Below, one piece after another: positions 57,411 through 64,000 of a stretch of 64,000 nucleotides of DNA; position 1 is the stretch's first letter; every line of letters starts with the position of its first letter. This DNA is from Psychromonas sp. 14N.309.X.WAT.B.A12. GTDB taxonomy: Bacteria > Pseudomonadota > Gammaproteobacteria > Enterobacterales > Psychromonadaceae. Under the pieces are notes generated by a model, which had not been told where the DNA came from, did not search any database, and saw only the letters and a program-made list of their open reading frames with translations. The translations under genes were made by a program, and so were the position numbers. The stretch covers positions 163,291 through 227,290 of the forward strand of contig NZ_JAPNXS010000007.1 in NCBI RefSeq assembly GCF_030397575.1, written 5' to 3'.

Positions 57411-57812
57411 TTATTGACCTTTAATGGCCATGCGTAATCCTGAAATCTTACTATTCAAAAAATCTAAACTAGCTTGATATTCCATACTGTTTTTCATAAA
57501 CAAATTACGTTCAACTTCTAAATCAACAGAATTACCATCACCGGTGTCTGGTTGATTGGAAGCACGATACAATAATCCATTTTGTGCCATTGAACTTGAG
57601 AAACCAGGCTTATGAAGCGTGTCGGTACGATTTAACGACATACCACTCCCTGACTTAGCTGCATTTAAAGCATCTTTGAAATTGATATCTTTTGCTTTGT
57701 AATTAGGTGTATCTGCATTAGTAATATTCGACGCTAAAATCTCAGTACGACGAGAGCGAATACCTAATGTGTGCTGATGAATGCCTAATGCTTTTTCAAA
57801 GTTAAGTGCCAT
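57411..57812 (-). CDS. flgB: flagellar proximal rod protein FlgB
   Basis: Rod protein of 133 residues. FEKALGIHQHTLGIRSRRTE and ILASNITNADTPNYKAKDIN are the conserved N-terminal helix and loop. GNSVDLEVERNLFMKNSMEY is the C-terminal part. First gene of flgBCDE, just behind a near-perfect sigma54 promoter. Confidence 0.97.
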   Translation of the reverse strand: MALNFEKALGIHQHTLGIRSRRTEILASNITNADTPNYKAKDINFKDALNAAKSGSGMSLNRTDTLHKPGFSSSMAQNGLLYRASNQPDTGDGNSVDLEVERNLFMKNSMEYQASLDFLNSKISGLRMAIKGQ

Positions 57813-57837
57813 AAATTTCTCCTTTGTTTAGATAAAT

Positions 57838-57852
57838 GCAAAGCTTGTGCCA
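57838..57852 (-). promoter_or_regulatory. sigma54 promoter for flgBCDE
   Basis: Minus-strand TTGGCACAAGCTTTGCAT matches the RpoN consensus at every key position. The start would be near 57826, only about 14 bases above the flgB ATG. Confidence 0.9.
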
Positions 57853-58033
57853 AAAATATAAACAATAGAGTTGATAAGGTGAGTTTTTGTCAAGAGCGAG
57901 GGATAGAAAGCTATAAGTGTTTATTTATATCAATTAGATAAATATCATAAAGCCTCAATTCTATCTAATCTTGGCCAATACAGAAAATGAAAGCAATACC
58001 CTGTTAATGAAAAATGGCACATCGATAAAGTGC

Positions 58034-58063
58034 CAAAAAAAAGAGGCAATAGTTGCCTCTTTA
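58034..58063 (-). terminator. terminator after cheR
   Basis: Stem AAAGAGGCAA/TTGCCTCTTT with a minus-strand T-run, the same stem sequence as the flgL terminator. Confidence 0.88.
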
Positions 58064-58088
58064 ATATCATCTTAAAACCGCTTTATTG

Positions 58089-58919
58089 CTACTTTTTCAA
58101 TTTATAAATAATACCCGGGTTACAACGTACCATTTCAAACTTATCAGTTAATCCGTTTAAGGATTCAGAAGCACCTAAAATAAGATAACCACCTGGATTT
58201 AAAGCACCTGCAAACTGGTTTAATATTTTAGCTTTAACGTCATTAGAAAAGTAGATCAAAACATTACGGCAAAAGATTAAATCAAACTTGCCTAGTGATG
58301 CATAACTATCTAATAGATTAAGACGTCTAAAAGAAGTCAATTTTTTGACCTCTGGTCTGACTTGCATTTTGTTAGTTAAACCATGTACAGGAATAAAGAA
58401 CTGGCGTTTACGAGTCTCTGATAAACCTCGAGATAAAGCTAACAAATCGTATTGCCCCAGGTTGCATTGCGCCAACATTGAGTCAGAAATATCAGTACCA
58501 ATAATTTGTGTTGTCAGCTTGCTCGTAGGTTTAGCTTTTACATACTCAAGTGCAGTCATCGCTATTGAATAAGCTTCTTGGCCCGATGAACTAGCAGAAG
58601 ACCAAATTTTAATATTTTTCTTTGTCTCTAATAACTCAGGGAAAAGCTTATGAGTTAATAATTCAAAAGGATAAGTATCACGAAACCATAAAGTTTCATT
58701 GGTTGTCATCGCATCAACCACAGCACTACGTAACTGTGAGTTCATACTGTTAATAACTTTTTCTATTAATTCATCTAAATCAGTTAAGTTAAATTGAGTT
58801 ATAAGTGGACTTAAACGACTTTTAACTAAATATTGCTTATTATCCCCTAATACGATGCCGCATTGTTTTTCTAGAAAAAGAGCAAATTTTTTATAAAGTT
58901 GATCAGACAAAATTTTCAC
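58089..58919 (-). CDS. cheR: chemotaxis protein methyltransferase CheR
   Basis: SAM-dependent methyltransferase of 276 residues that methylates glutamates of chemoreceptors. The N-terminal helical domain covers about 1-85. IKIWSSASSSGQEAYSIAMT is the SAM-binding loop, IIGTDISDSMLAQ follows, and FDLIFCRNVLIYFSND is the conserved post-motif. It lies about 105 bases after cheV on the same strand, so the two are probably co-transcribed, as in Vibrio. Confidence 0.97.
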   Translation of the reverse strand: MKILSDQLYKKFALFLEKQCGIVLGDNKQYLVKSRLSPLITQFNLTDLDELIEKVINSMNSQLRSAVVDAMTTNETLWFRDTYPFELLTHKLFPELLETKKNIKIWSSASSSGQEAYSIAMTALEYVKAKPTSKLTTQIIGTDISDSMLAQCNLGQYDLLALSRGLSETRKRQFFIPVHGLTNKMQVRPEVKKLTSFRRLNLLDSYASLGKFDLIFCRNVLIYFSNDVKAKILNQFAGALNPGGYLILGASESLNGLTDKFEMVRCNPGIIYKLKK

Positions 58920-59025
58920 TAATAATTACCTGCATTCCATTGTTTGAGTTGAAGTCATATATGTTAATAAACAAAAAATATTGTAAATAACTTACCATTA
59001 AAAGCTATTCTATTTATTATACTTC

Positions 59026-59931
59026 TTAACAGTTAATGACCTTTTGTACTGCTATCGCCAGTTCATCTGGATTGAATTTAGCAATAAAGTCATTCGCCCC
59101 TACTTTTTCAACCATCGCCTGATTAAAGATACCACTGAGTGAAGTGTGTAAAATAATGTATAAGTCTTTCATATCAGGATGTGTTTTTATTTCAGACGTT
59201 AAGGTATACCCATCCATTTCAGGCATTTCCACATCGGAGATCATCAATGCATATTTTTCAAATACTGGTTGTGTTTTAGAGACTTCTTGTAAAATTTGCA
59301 GCGCTTCTTTACCATTTTTTGCTAGGTCACATTCCAAACCAAGAGCCGTTAAAGTGCGTTGTATCTGTTTACGTGCCACCGATGAGTCATCTGCCACTAA
59401 GATTTTTTTGTTTTCCATATTATCAATGGTAATTTGCTCTGTGACCTCTGTGTTAACTGGCGCGATTTCATCCAGTATTTTTTCAACATCAAGTACTTCA
59501 ACCAATGAGTTATCTACTTCAGTCACAGCAGTTAAATAACTGTAACGGCTACTTCCTGCTGGCGGTGGTAAGATATCTTCCCAATTAATATTAATGATAC
59601 GTTCAACAGAACCCACTAAGAAGCCTTGTACCGAGCGATTATATTCAGTAACGATAATAAAGCGATTTTCAATGTCATCAATTGCTCTACCACCAGTTGC
59701 TAGGTTCATATCAATAATAGAAATTGCCTGTCCACGCACATAAGCAACACCACGAATAGCGCCATTTAATTTAGGTAGAACAGTTAAAGGAGGGCATTGT
59801 AAAACTTCTCTTACTTTAAAAACGTTAATGCCATAACGTTGAATTCCGCCTAATTTAAAAAGCAATAGCTCAAGTCTATTTTGTCCTACCAACTGAGTAC
59901 GTTGGTTAACTGAGTCTAAAACTCCTGCCAT
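59026..59931 (-). CDS. cheV: chemotaxis coupling protein CheV, second copy
   Basis: Protein of 301 residues: CheW domain (about 8-160, RTQLVGQNRLELLLFKLGG, FKVREVLQ) and receiver (about 175-295) with ILVADDSSVARKQ, phospho-Asp in MISDVEMPEMDGY and Lys in FIAKF. It is the flagellar-locus CheV, sitting in cheV-cheR next to flgA as in Vibrio. It is clearly related to the copy at 4853, but the two differ enough to be old paralogues. Confidence 0.96.
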   Translation of the reverse strand: MAGVLDSVNQRTQLVGQNRLELLLFKLGGIQRYGINVFKVREVLQCPPLTVLPKLNGAIRGVAYVRGQAISIIDMNLATGGRAIDDIENRFIIVTEYNRSVQGFLVGSVERIININWEDILPPPAGSSRYSYLTAVTEVDNSLVEVLDVEKILDEIAPVNTEVTEQITIDNMENKKILVADDSSVARKQIQRTLTALGLECDLAKNGKEALQILQEVSKTQPVFEKYALMISDVEMPEMDGYTLTSEIKTHPDMKDLYIILHTSLSGIFNQAMVEKVGANDFIAKFNPDELAIAVQKVINC

Positions 59932-60027
59932 ATTCTAGTCCTTTTTGTTATGGTTATTGTTAAGTAAAAAAAGTTTATAATATTTTACTACGTTATTTCA
60001 CCATGAAACAAATTCACTTAACTTAAG

Positions 60028-60726
60028 GTGAGCAAATTGCTTCGATTTATTTTCATAGTCCTAAGTCTAGGTACTTCTCATATTTTTGCATCATCTAATT
60101 ACTCAAAAGAGGTAGAAAAGTTTGCTGAAACGCTTATTTTTGATAAATATCAGGCTACTTTTGAATTAACAGAAGAACAAAAGTTATATATAAAAGCAAA
60201 TCCAATTACCAATAGAGTCAATTTTACTGAATGTAAAGTCCCTTTAGAGGGGTATATTGTTGGCGATAAAATAAAAAGTAATACCGCTGTTAAAGTATCT
60301 TGCAAAGATAATAATCCGTGGGATTTATACGTAAGAGTTAAAGTACAAACGCTGATCCCATTAATTGTTAGCAGTCGTCCACTGAGTAAAGGTGAAACAT
60401 TAGATGAAGAAAATATCGAGCTAATTTACAAAGCGAAATCACAAGTAAGAGGCAGTACTTTCTCTGAACTAGCTCCTTTAAATGGTGTCAGACTTAAACG
60501 CAACGTCTCCTCTAAAAGAAGTATTCGTTTTAAAGATGTTTGTTATGTCTGTAAAGGCGATAAGGTGACTATTACCGCAAACCAAAGCGGACTAAAAATA
60601 AAAGCCTCGGGTATTGCTTTAACAGATGGTAATATAGGCAGTACAGTAAGAGTAAAAAATACTCGTACCCAACGCGAAGTAGTTGGAACAGTATATGCTT
60701 TAAAAGAAGTACAAGTTTCTTTTTAA
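60028..60726 (+). CDS. flgA: flagellar P-ring assembly chaperone FlgA
   Basis: Periplasmic chaperone of about 232 residues. A signal peptide ends near SHIFASS. The C-terminal SAF-like domain contains VSSRPLSKGETLDEENIELI and VCYVCKGDKVTITANQSG, and NTRTQREVVGTVYA near the end is characteristic. The start is GTG at 60028 or, with better ribosome-site spacing, TTG at 60037. It is divergent from cheV and next to flgM. Confidence 0.93.
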   Translation: MSKLLRFIFIVLSLGTSHIFASSNYSKEVEKFAETLIFDKYQATFELTEEQKLYIKANPITNRVNFTECKVPLEGYIVGDKIKSNTAVKVSCKDNNPWDLYVRVKVQTLIPLIVSSRPLSKGETLDEENIELIYKAKSQVRGSTFSELAPLNGVRLKRNVSSKRSIRFKDVCYVCKGDKVTITANQSGLKIKASGIALTDGNIGSTVRVKNTRTQREVVGTVYALKEVQVSF

Positions 60727-60752
60727 AAAGTCAGCTTTTCGCTAATTTTAGC

Positions 60753-60779
60753 TAAAGTTATTTACTCCCTTGCCGATAC
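60753..60779 (+). promoter_or_regulatory. sigma28 (FliA) promoter for flgMN
   Basis: TAAAGTTA, eleven bases, then GCCGATAC: an almost exact FliA promoter ending 31 bases above the flgM ATG. FliA-driven flgM is known in related bacteria and gives feedback, since FlgM is the FliA anti-sigma factor. Confidence 0.92.
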
Positions 60780-60810
60780 GTTAACTATGTAGACTAATTG
60801 GAATACGATT

Positions 60811-61131
60811 ATGAGTATAAATATCAACCGTCAATCATTACAAAATAGTATTGCGATTGACCAAAATAACTCACTCAAGAAAAATAGTGGCAACATAGCC
60901 GATAAAAAAGATGTGCAAAATCCCCATAAGGACTCTGTACAACTAACATCGCAAGCAGTGAATTTAAATAAAATGCAAAAACAAGCTTCAAGTGAGTCTC
61001 AAGTGGATATGAAACGTGTTGAAACATTAAAAGCAGCTATTTTGAAAGGTGATTACAAGATTAACTCCGCGCAGTTAGCTGAAAACATCGGTAAATTTGA
61101 AAATGACTTTAGCGACGCATATCCAAGTTAA
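60811..61131 (+). CDS. flgM: anti-sigma28 factor FlgM
   Basis: Small soluble protein of 106 residues that binds FliA until it is exported through the finished hook. The disordered N-terminal half leads to the FliA-binding C-terminal part: DSVQLTSQAV, then MKRVETLKAAILKGDYKINS. Length is near that of E. coli (97). It follows a FliA promoter and precedes flgN. Confidence 0.95.
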   Translation: MSININRQSLQNSIAIDQNNSLKKNSGNIADKKDVQNPHKDSVQLTSQAVNLNKMQKQASSESQVDMKRVETLKAAILKGDYKINSAQLAENIGKFENDFSDAYPS

Positions 61132-61155
61132 CCTGTTACCTAAAAAGAATATTGC

Positions 61156-61575
61156 ATGTTAAAAGATCAGTTAATTGAACTACTCGAATCGATTAAAGTA
61201 CTCCATGGATTACTTGATGAAGAAAGAACATGCCTTAAAGAAAAGTCCTTCGACAATTTAAATCTAATATTATCCAACAAACAAAAGCTGCTGCAAAGCA
61301 TTGGTGGCTCAAATAAAGCAATTAGCAGCAAAGATAATTTACGTTTAATCCAAGAAGATAGTCAATTATTAGCGTTGAAGCAAGATATAGAAAGTCGCTT
61401 GTTAGCTTGTCAAAAAGATAATGATATTAACGGACGTTTAATAGAGTTAAGCATGCAAAGTAATAAGCACTTAATGCAAGTACTGACACAAGCTAAAGGA
61501 AAAAATACCGTAACCTATGATCAAAAAGGAGTCTTAAATAGTGCGAGTTTGTTAGGAAAGAACATTCAAGCTTAA
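61156..61575 (+). CDS. flgN: flagellar export chaperone FlgN
   Basis: Helical protein of 139 residues assigned as FlgN by its position after flgM and its coiled-coil character (LIELLESIKVLHGLLDEERT, KEKSFDNLNLILSNKQKLLQ). FlgN binds FlgK and FlgL for export. Sequence conservation in this family is low, so the position matters. A 24-base gap separates it from flgM. Confidence 0.88.
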   Translation: MLKDQLIELLESIKVLHGLLDEERTCLKEKSFDNLNLILSNKQKLLQSIGGSNKAISSKDNLRLIQEDSQLLALKQDIESRLLACQKDNDINGRLIELSMQSNKHLMQVLTQAKGKNTVTYDQKGVLNSASLLGKNIQA

Positions 61576-61620
61576 CACTTTTAATCCTTCCCCTATCATC
61601 AGCTAACAATAAAGAGCAAG

Positions 61621-62100
61621 TTAGTAATATATTTGGCTTGGCACTTTTATAACTTCACTTCTGTCAGTAAATTCAGCACTTTTAAGATAAGGTAAAGTCT
61701 CCATGTTCAAACCTAATTCAGTTATATAGAGGTCTTTTTCATGGTAACTACGTAATACCTTAGCCCCCCTTACTAAACCCTTCACCTTAGTGCTCATGCC
61801 ATCATTGCGTAGTTGATATTGTTGTACACTATTCTCAGAACTCAACATTACGCCATAGACCTGCTCAGCGAGCTCTTTATAAGCTTCTAACTTTGAAGCC
61901 TTAATAGCATTCAGCATTTTAATATCATCGGTAGCGCCAGTCTGAGCACTCATTGTTGCATATCCGATGGCGACAAATTTATAGGTATCCACCTTTTCAA
62001 CTTCTACAACTTCTTTCTTAAACAAAGAACACCCCGTTAACAACAGACTAGAAAATAATGCTGTTACTAATAGGTTCCCTTGTAACTTACTCTTGGACAT
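61621..62100 (-). CDS. flgP: flagellar outer-membrane lipoprotein FlgP
   Basis: Lipoprotein of 159 residues with lipobox LTGC near residue 24. The mature part matches the LPP20/FlgP family: AIKASKLEAYKELAEQVYG, GLVRGAKVLRSYHEKDLYIT and ELGLNMETLPYLK. In Vibrio and Campylobacter FlgP forms a disk or ring around the outer-membrane end of the motor and is needed for motility. AAGGAG precedes the ATG. It converges with flgN. Confidence 0.92.
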   Translation of the reverse strand: MSKSKLQGNLLVTALFSSLLLTGCSLFKKEVVEVEKVDTYKFVAIGYATMSAQTGATDDIKMLNAIKASKLEAYKELAEQVYGVMLSSENSVQQYQLRNDGMSTKVKGLVRGAKVLRSYHEKDLYITELGLNMETLPYLKSAEFTDRSEVIKVPSQIYY

Positions 62101-62303
62101 CGAAAACTCCTTAAATATAAACTGATAAGCTGTCTGAATATAATTTCTTATAATTTAGATTAAGCAATATTCATACCCACTATAATTATTAATGTTATTG
62201 AGTGGCACTTAAGGGAGTCTTATTGATAGATAATGGAGAATTGGCTGCTAGGAACCACAATAGGAAGCTAAAAAAATAGCTGAACGGCTTAGATTTATAA
62301 ACA

Positions 62304-62334
62304 GAAAAATCATTCATTACCTCAATGATTTTTC
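62304..62334 (-). terminator. terminator-like hairpin after flgO
   Basis: Eleven-base stem GAAAAATCATT/AATGATTTTTC with a nine-base loop, 60 bases below the flgO stop. It suggests that flgO and flgP are separate units. I see nothing else in the 295-base gap. Confidence 0.65.
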
Positions 62335-62395
62335 AACAGTCGGAACGGGTAGCACTCATAAACGATGCAACCCACTTTAAATTAGATAGCTGTAA

Positions 62396-63154
62396 TTACT
62401 CAACTAAACGAACTAACACACGATTATCGTTGCTGCTACTGTTACGTGAAATATAGTTTCTAGGACGGTAATCATAAATGCCACCGACGAACATACGCTC
62501 TGGTATAAATGCGCTAGAAGTTGATTCTACTGCATTATCTAATGCATTAACGATACGGACATTCACAATAACCCCTTCTTCATTACGTGAAATGGTTCCT
62601 GTTAAAATACGACCAACATCAACATTTTTATTGAGTTTCTTCCAGTCTCTGGTAACAGCAAATTCACCTGCAGGAGTAACCTGGATACTACCGGTTAACT
62701 TGTAATCAACTACACGTAGTTGTCTGATATGCAACTCATGTATAAACTGTTCAGAGATAGTTTGCCCTAACCAACTAGTATTGTTGTAATCGTTAAGATC
62801 AACTAAAGAAGTTAATGCTAATGAGCTGTTATGGTATTGGTCGTGATAGTTATGAAGTAATTGATCCGCCATTTTACTGACGATCTCAGATAAGATTAAT
62901 GATTTCTTACCTTGAAAAGTATAAAGATGTCCATATCCATTAGAGCCAGTTTTAACGCCGCCAGTGTCACTGTCATCGTCAGATAAGTAATTATTACTCG
63001 TTGAATGGGCAATATAATAATAAAGATAATTCTCACTATTACGTGCAACTTCTTTTTCTTTGATCGCTTCATACTCTTTAGCTGACATAAGCTTTACAGA
63101 GGCACATCCTTGAAGCATAAAAATCAATGTTGAAATAATAAGTAGTATTTTCAT
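62396..63154 (-). CDS. flgO: flagellar outer-membrane protein FlgO
   Basis: Lipoprotein of about 252 residues with lipobox LQGC near residue 17. The FlgO domain includes LILSEIVSKMADQLL, LGQTISEQFIHELHIRQLRV and VGRILTGTISRNEEGVIVNV. In Vibrio, FlgO and FlgP stabilise the flagellum at the outer membrane. The ATG at 63154 is chosen: the longer frame to 63202 would begin inside the sigma28 promoter. FlgT, their usual companion, is not in the window. Confidence 0.92.
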   Translation of the reverse strand: MKILLIISTLIFMLQGCASVKLMSAKEYEAIKEKEVARNSENYLYYYIAHSTSNNYLSDDDSDTGGVKTGSNGYGHLYTFQGKKSLILSEIVSKMADQLLHNYHDQYHNSSLALTSLVDLNDYNNTSWLGQTISEQFIHELHIRQLRVVDYKLTGSIQVTPAGEFAVTRDWKKLNKNVDVGRILTGTISRNEEGVIVNVRIVNALDNAVESTSSAFIPERMFVGGIYDYRPRNYISRNSSSNDNRVLVRLVE

Positions 63155-63192
63155 TAAGCCCTGCCTTGGTAATAAAATGTTATCTGATATTA

Positions 63193-63219
63193 CTATCGGC
63201 ACGATGAGCTATAACTTTA
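63193..63219 (-). promoter_or_regulatory. sigma28 (FliA) promoter for flgO
   Basis: Minus-strand TAAAGTTA, eleven bases, then GCCGATAG, a near-exact FliA promoter. The transcript would start near 63186, about 32 bases above the flgO ATG. Confidence 0.9.
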
Positions 63220-63378
63220 GAGATAAAGAGATAAAAATTAAGAAAGTAAAAATATAGAATACTTCTAGACTTTAAAGAATAATAATAAAAATCAATAATA
63301 TGATTGTCTATATCTTGTCTTTAAGCCGTTTATGATAAAAAATAAACTTTCCTAATTCATTACAATTAGATTGATATA

Positions 63379-63455
63379 CGGGACGTAGCTCAATGGGATA
63401 GAGCAGCCGCCTCCTAAGCGGCAGGTTGTGGATTCGATTTCCACCGTTCCGACCA
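63379..63455 (+). tRNA. tRNA-Arg (anticodon CCT)
   Basis: 77 nt with encoded CCA. Acceptor CGGGACG pairs with CGTTCCG (one G-U pair). The D arm is AGCTCAATGGGATAGAGC, the anticodon stem-loop GCCGC-CTCCTAA-GCGGC, and the T arm holds GGATTCGATTTCC. It reads AGG codons. Confidence 0.96.
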
Positions 63456-63661
63456 TCACACCAATCAAAAGAAAACCATAATAAAAAACAAACAGCATAA
63501 AAGGCACTAGCAGAGCTCTTCTGCTTATTGCTATAACCTTGTTCAAGGTAGCTTAAAGGTGCGTAATAAAGCTTTTAAAGCAATAAAATTAAACATAGAA
63601 CGATAATACCTACGTATTATTCACCCTCGATTCCATCTCCACATCAATGAATTTTAGACAT

Positions 63662-63692
63662 AAAAAAACCTGTCGATGTTAATCAACAGGGG
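63662..63692 (-). terminator. terminator of a duplicated rRNA-operon tail
   Basis: Stem CCTGTTGAT/ATCGACAGG with one mismatch and a minus-strand T-run. It lies directly below the 16-base 5S-like tail at 63703-63718. Confidence 0.75.
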
Positions 63693-63702
63693 TTGTTTAA
63701 TG

Positions 63703-63718
63703 AGGCGCTTGGCGATGA
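63703..63718 (-). repeat. copy of the 5S rRNA 3' end
   Basis: AGGCGCTTGGCGATGA is identical to bases 63951-63966, the 3' end of the 5S gene and its flank. Beyond the 16 bases the match stops, so only the tail of a second 5S copy remains. Confidence 0.7.
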
Positions 63719-63905
63719 AAAGTCGTCGCAGCGCTTCTCTGCTCGTGGGCCATCGCTGTCGCGGATCCACCAGGGCACGCCGAGCTTAGCCCACTCATAA
63801 ACTGATACTGGCGTATCATTCGCCCCTAGCTATCACACATAAGGCCGGCCACTGCGTGGCGCTTATTTATCCCATGCTCAAGTCGGCATAAACCAACAGC
63901 CAACA
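63719..63905. other. GC-rich structured spacer of unknown nature
   Basis: About 187 bases clearly richer in G and C than the surrounding chromosome. It contains GTGGGC facing GCCCAC some 40 bases apart and a tight GCCAC-TGC-GTGGC hairpin. It lies between two rRNA-operon tails. I recognise no known RNA family and no open frame worth reporting. Confidence 0.45.
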
Positions 63906-63908
63906 ACG

Positions 63909-63941
63909 AAAAAATCCCTGCTGACATAGTCAACAGGGATT
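63909..63941 (-). terminator. rRNA operon terminator
   Basis: Stem AATCCCTGTTGAC/GTCAGCAGGGATT with a minus-strand T-run, immediately below the 5S 3' end. Confidence 0.88.
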
Positions 63942-63952
63942 GTTCGAATTAG

Positions 63953-64000
63953 GCGCTTGGCGATGACCTACTTTCACATGGGGAGACCCCACACTATCAT
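63953..64000 (-). rRNA. rrf: 5S ribosomal RNA, 3' end (partial)
   Basis: On the minus strand the end of the window reads ATGATAGTGTGGGGTCTCCC and then CATGTGAAAGTAGGTCATCG-CCAAGC, the standard gammaproteobacterial 5S 3' part. The rest of the gene and the 23S and 16S genes lie outside the window to the right. Confidence 0.95.

Noticed and set aside
58010..58036. TTGGCAC near the cheR terminator as another sigma54 promoter
   Set aside because: The GC of the -12 element is absent at the required spacing on both strands.
63155..63202. Longer FlgO start at a GTG
   Set aside because: That GTG lies within the -10 element of the FliA promoter, so it would not be in the transcript.
63352..63546. Minus-strand frame of 64 codons with a hydrophobic segment
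   Set aside because: It runs across the complete tRNA-Arg gene on the other strand, so it is a chance frame.

Overview
The window is AT-rich bacterial chromosome. Gene content and protein sequence point to a marine gammaproteobacterium of the Psychromonas/Vibrio/Alteromonadales type. The indicators are an Rnf electron-transport operon followed by nth, a tol-pal operon, cydABX plus cydDC, a Vibrio-style flagellar cluster with sigma54 and sigma28 promoters, the flagellar outer-membrane proteins FlgO and FlgP, and a rhombosortase. Psychromonas is my best guess at genus, but this rests on recognition and not on a database search. Almost all of the window is core genome; I see no complete insertion sequence, prophage or CRISPR array.

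Layout. 1-11.4 kb: bolA, bpt, infA, clpA/clpS, a cheV, an unknown gene, a Cache-type chemoreceptor, and nrdD-nrdG behind a compact FNR plus double NrdR control region. 11.6-18.3 kb: rnfABCDGE-nth as one tightly overlapped operon; the RnfC tail carries a 129-bp tandem repeat. 18.4-20.8 kb: a small accessory patch (DUF3157-like exported protein, GFA-fold protein, and an unknown gene broken by one in-frame amber codon). 20.8-22.8 kb: yehS-like gene, nadA, tRNA-Lys and two eroded tRNA-Lys 5' pieces. 22.9-28.1 kb: cpoB-pal-tolB-tolA-tolR-tolQ-ybgC on the minus strand. 28.6-36.2 kb: cydDC converging on cydABX, with a palindromic intergenic repeat between them and a long regulatory region above cydA. 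36.2-39.5 kb: ruvC-rarD-ruvA-ruvB. 39.7-43.6 kb: LysR regulator, carbonic anhydrase, acidic small protein, arfB, DTW-domain protein, rhombosortase.

43.7-63.2 kb is the flagellar block: flagellin, flgL, flgK, flgJ, an intruding Na+/H+ antiporter on the opposite strand, flgI, flgG, flgF, flgE, flgD, flgC, flgB, cheR, cheV, then flgA, flgM, flgN on the plus strand and flgP, flgO on the minus strand. Sigma54 -24/-12 elements can be read directly in front of flgB, flgF, flgJ and the flagellin gene, and sigma28 elements in front of flgM and flgO. With the hairpin terminators these divide the block into transcription units. No flgH (L-ring) gene is present where it is expected between flgG and flgI. 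The window closes with tRNA-Arg(CCT), an apparent duplication of an rRNA-operon tail, and the 3' end of a 5S rRNA gene running off the right edge.

I did not find a convincing new multi-gene system. The most distinctive items are the flagellar cluster architecture (missing flgH, antiporter insertion, overlapping terminator and sigma54 promoter), the nrd control region, the tRNA-Lys fragments, the amber-interrupted gene, and the GC-rich structured spacer beside the rRNA operon.
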